Assembly (NCBI GenBank): GCA_024413595.1
Contig: JAKSUC010000024.1
Span: 1 to 44,390 of the forward strand
Length of the DNA stretch: 44,390 bases
Source: Bacteroidales bacterium
GTDB taxonomy: Bacteria; Bacteroidota; Bacteroidia; Bacteroidales; UBA3824
Direction: 5' to 3'
The position numbers and the translations under genes are program-made. Position 1 is the first letter of the stretch. Each line of letters opens with the position of its first letter. The notes under the pieces are model-generated. The model worked only from the letters and a program-made list of their open reading frames with translations, was not told the DNA's origin and ran no database searches. Shown here in pieces: positions 43,541-44,390 of this stretch.

Positions 43541-44185
43541 TCATTTTGAGATTTGATTATTCCTACCTGGTAGGTAGTCGGACGCTTTTTTACTTAAGAT
43601 TACTGAATTCCCAAGTTGATTTTCGAGTTCTATGCGGGCCGATTGTGCTACTGTACCGCCCTTGATTGCCACCTCGGCGCTCTCGGCAAATCCATTTGGA
43701 TTTTGTTCGCGTGATATTTCAGTAGTGGCGGCCTCTGCCAACATATTGAGAGCCAGTTCGGTATTGGTCATATTATCGCGGAGATTTTCCTTCTTGAGTC
43801 CTTTGTGACGTTTGTATTGTTTGGTTGTAAGTCCGCTCCATTGTCTTGTGATGATATCGGTAAGTGAGGCATATTCCTGCGATGTTTGGATTCCCGAGCG
43901 GTCCCATTCGTCGGTGAGTTCCTTTGGTTCAGACGCTGGTTGGCAACATTCGCCATCCATAATTTAAATGGCTCTGCCTTCGGCGATGGAATGGATTGTA
44001 TAAGACGCAGAATGCCCTCAGTGGTGGCTACGTCTGTTTGTCTATACTTGCCGTCTTCTGCCTGTAGTTTCAACTGTACGATATTTTCGTTCGTTTCGTT
44101 TCCTTCTGCCTTAAGTTTTTTCTTAAGGTCGCTCCAATAGCGTCTTGGATTCTCGCTTCCAGTAAGAACGGCGCAGATATCCACT
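43541..44185 (-). pseudogene. BRO-type phage antirepressor family remnant, cut by IS
   Basis: Two overlapping minus-strand frames make up one former gene. From 44184 one frame reads VDICAVLTGSENPRRYWSDL, then TNENIVQLKLQAEDGKYRQT and LIQSIPSPKAEPFKLWMANV, as in BRO-N domain proteins. Near 43950 the match moves to the next frame: KELTDEWDRSG, then LTDIITRQWSGLTTKQYKRH, then GLKKENLRDNMTN, ending at 43541. The segment expected between the halves is shortened, so there is both a deletion and a frameshift. The N-terminal end is missing because the right-hand IS starts at 44186. These genes are typical of phages and integrative elements, which marks the island as mobile in origin. Confidence 0.8.
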
Positions 44186-44390
44186 GAGGCTGTTCCAAAA
44201 GCGAGACGGCCTCTTTTTTTTTATGCGGCGTTTTCAACTTCCCAACGACGTTCCATTCTATCAAATTTGACAACTTTAGTTTTCTTTAGTTTTCCTCTGA
44301 TTAAATAGCGACACAAAAATGCAATAAAACGCATCCTCCTTAGGAAGTCATCCCATTTGAAGCCTTTTAGCCTGCTGAGTTTCAGCAGAT
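44186..44390 (-). mobile_element. IS1182-type insertion sequence, second copy, cut by window end
   Basis: The first ~205 bp repeat 33207-33411 almost exactly, in the same orientation. Differences seen on reading are confined to the first ~60 bp: a C/T change in the terminal repeat, a longer T run, and a few changes in the last codons. Its terminal repeat GAGGCTGTTCCAAAAG starts directly at the broken BRO gene. Whether this copy has a full transposase cannot be seen. Confidence 0.9.
44221..44390 (-). CDS. IS1182-family transposase, C-terminal end only
   Basis: About 56 C-terminal codons lie inside the window, with the stop at 44221-44223. The peptide includes KGFKWDDFLRRMRFIAFLCR and KVVKFDRMERRWEVENAA, against RRWQVENTA in the left copy. 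The rest of the gene lies beyond the window end. It may be the intact source of the deleted left copy. Confidence 0.85.
   Translation of the reverse strand, partial: LLKLSRLKGFKWDDFLRRMRFIAFLCRYLIRGKLKKTKVVKFDRMERRWEVENAA

Overview
The window looks like a chromosome fragment of an AT-rich Bacteroidales-type bacterium, probably from an animal gut or a similar anaerobic habitat. The taxonomic signs are a Bacteroidetes parA-parB-DUF5683-mltD cluster, a type IX secretion C-terminal sorting domain, a DUF4831 lipoprotein, -7 boxes of the form TAnnTTTG, and a pta-ackA acetate operon. No tRNA, rRNA or CRISPR array was seen.

Layout. (1) Positions 1-2170 hold an Asn-rich protein with a phage-type C-terminal motif and a small exported protein. 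(2) Positions 2327-9466 are a polysaccharide-degradation block: a GH115 alpha-glucuronidase, a DUF1593 (Sde0182-like) lipoprotein, a small cupin and a GH9 lipoprotein. (3) Positions 9744-21797 hold a membrane-anchored helix-hairpin-helix protein, then parA, parB, a DUF5683 protein, mltD, two SGNH hydrolases, an MBOAT acyltransferase and a signal-peptidase-I-like protein. This suggests envelope or peptidoglycan maintenance with an O-acetylation module. (4) Positions 21863-30748 hold a GT2 glycosyltransferase, a Lys-rich protein, an operon of M14 peptidase, MORN-repeat protein, DUF4831 lipoprotein and FAD oxidoreductase, a lipoprotein, and a second M14-like peptidase. (5) Positions 30851-33084 are ackA and pta.

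(6) From 33207 to the end is a foreign island, visibly richer in G+C than the core. It is bounded by two same-orientation copies of an IS1182-type element (33207-34131, internally deleted; 44186 onward, cut by the window end). Between them lie a small membrane protein, a small unknown protein, about 1.3 kb of repeated structured non-coding sequence, two adjacent dynamin-like GTPase genes, a 100-residue protein, an OLD-like ATPase/TOPRIM gene split by a frameshift, and a BRO-type antirepressor remnant cut by the right-hand IS.

The strongest novelty candidate is 35700-36375. Two tandem ~318-nt units are nearly identical, except that opposing stem arms have changed together: in one 8-bp stem six of eight pairs differ between copies and all stay Watson-Crick. 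This points to a structured RNA (or structured DNA) directly upstream of the dynamin pair. RNA, dynamin pair and OLD-like nuclease together could be an undescribed defence-type module. That function is inferred from context; the repeats and covariation are visible in the sequence.
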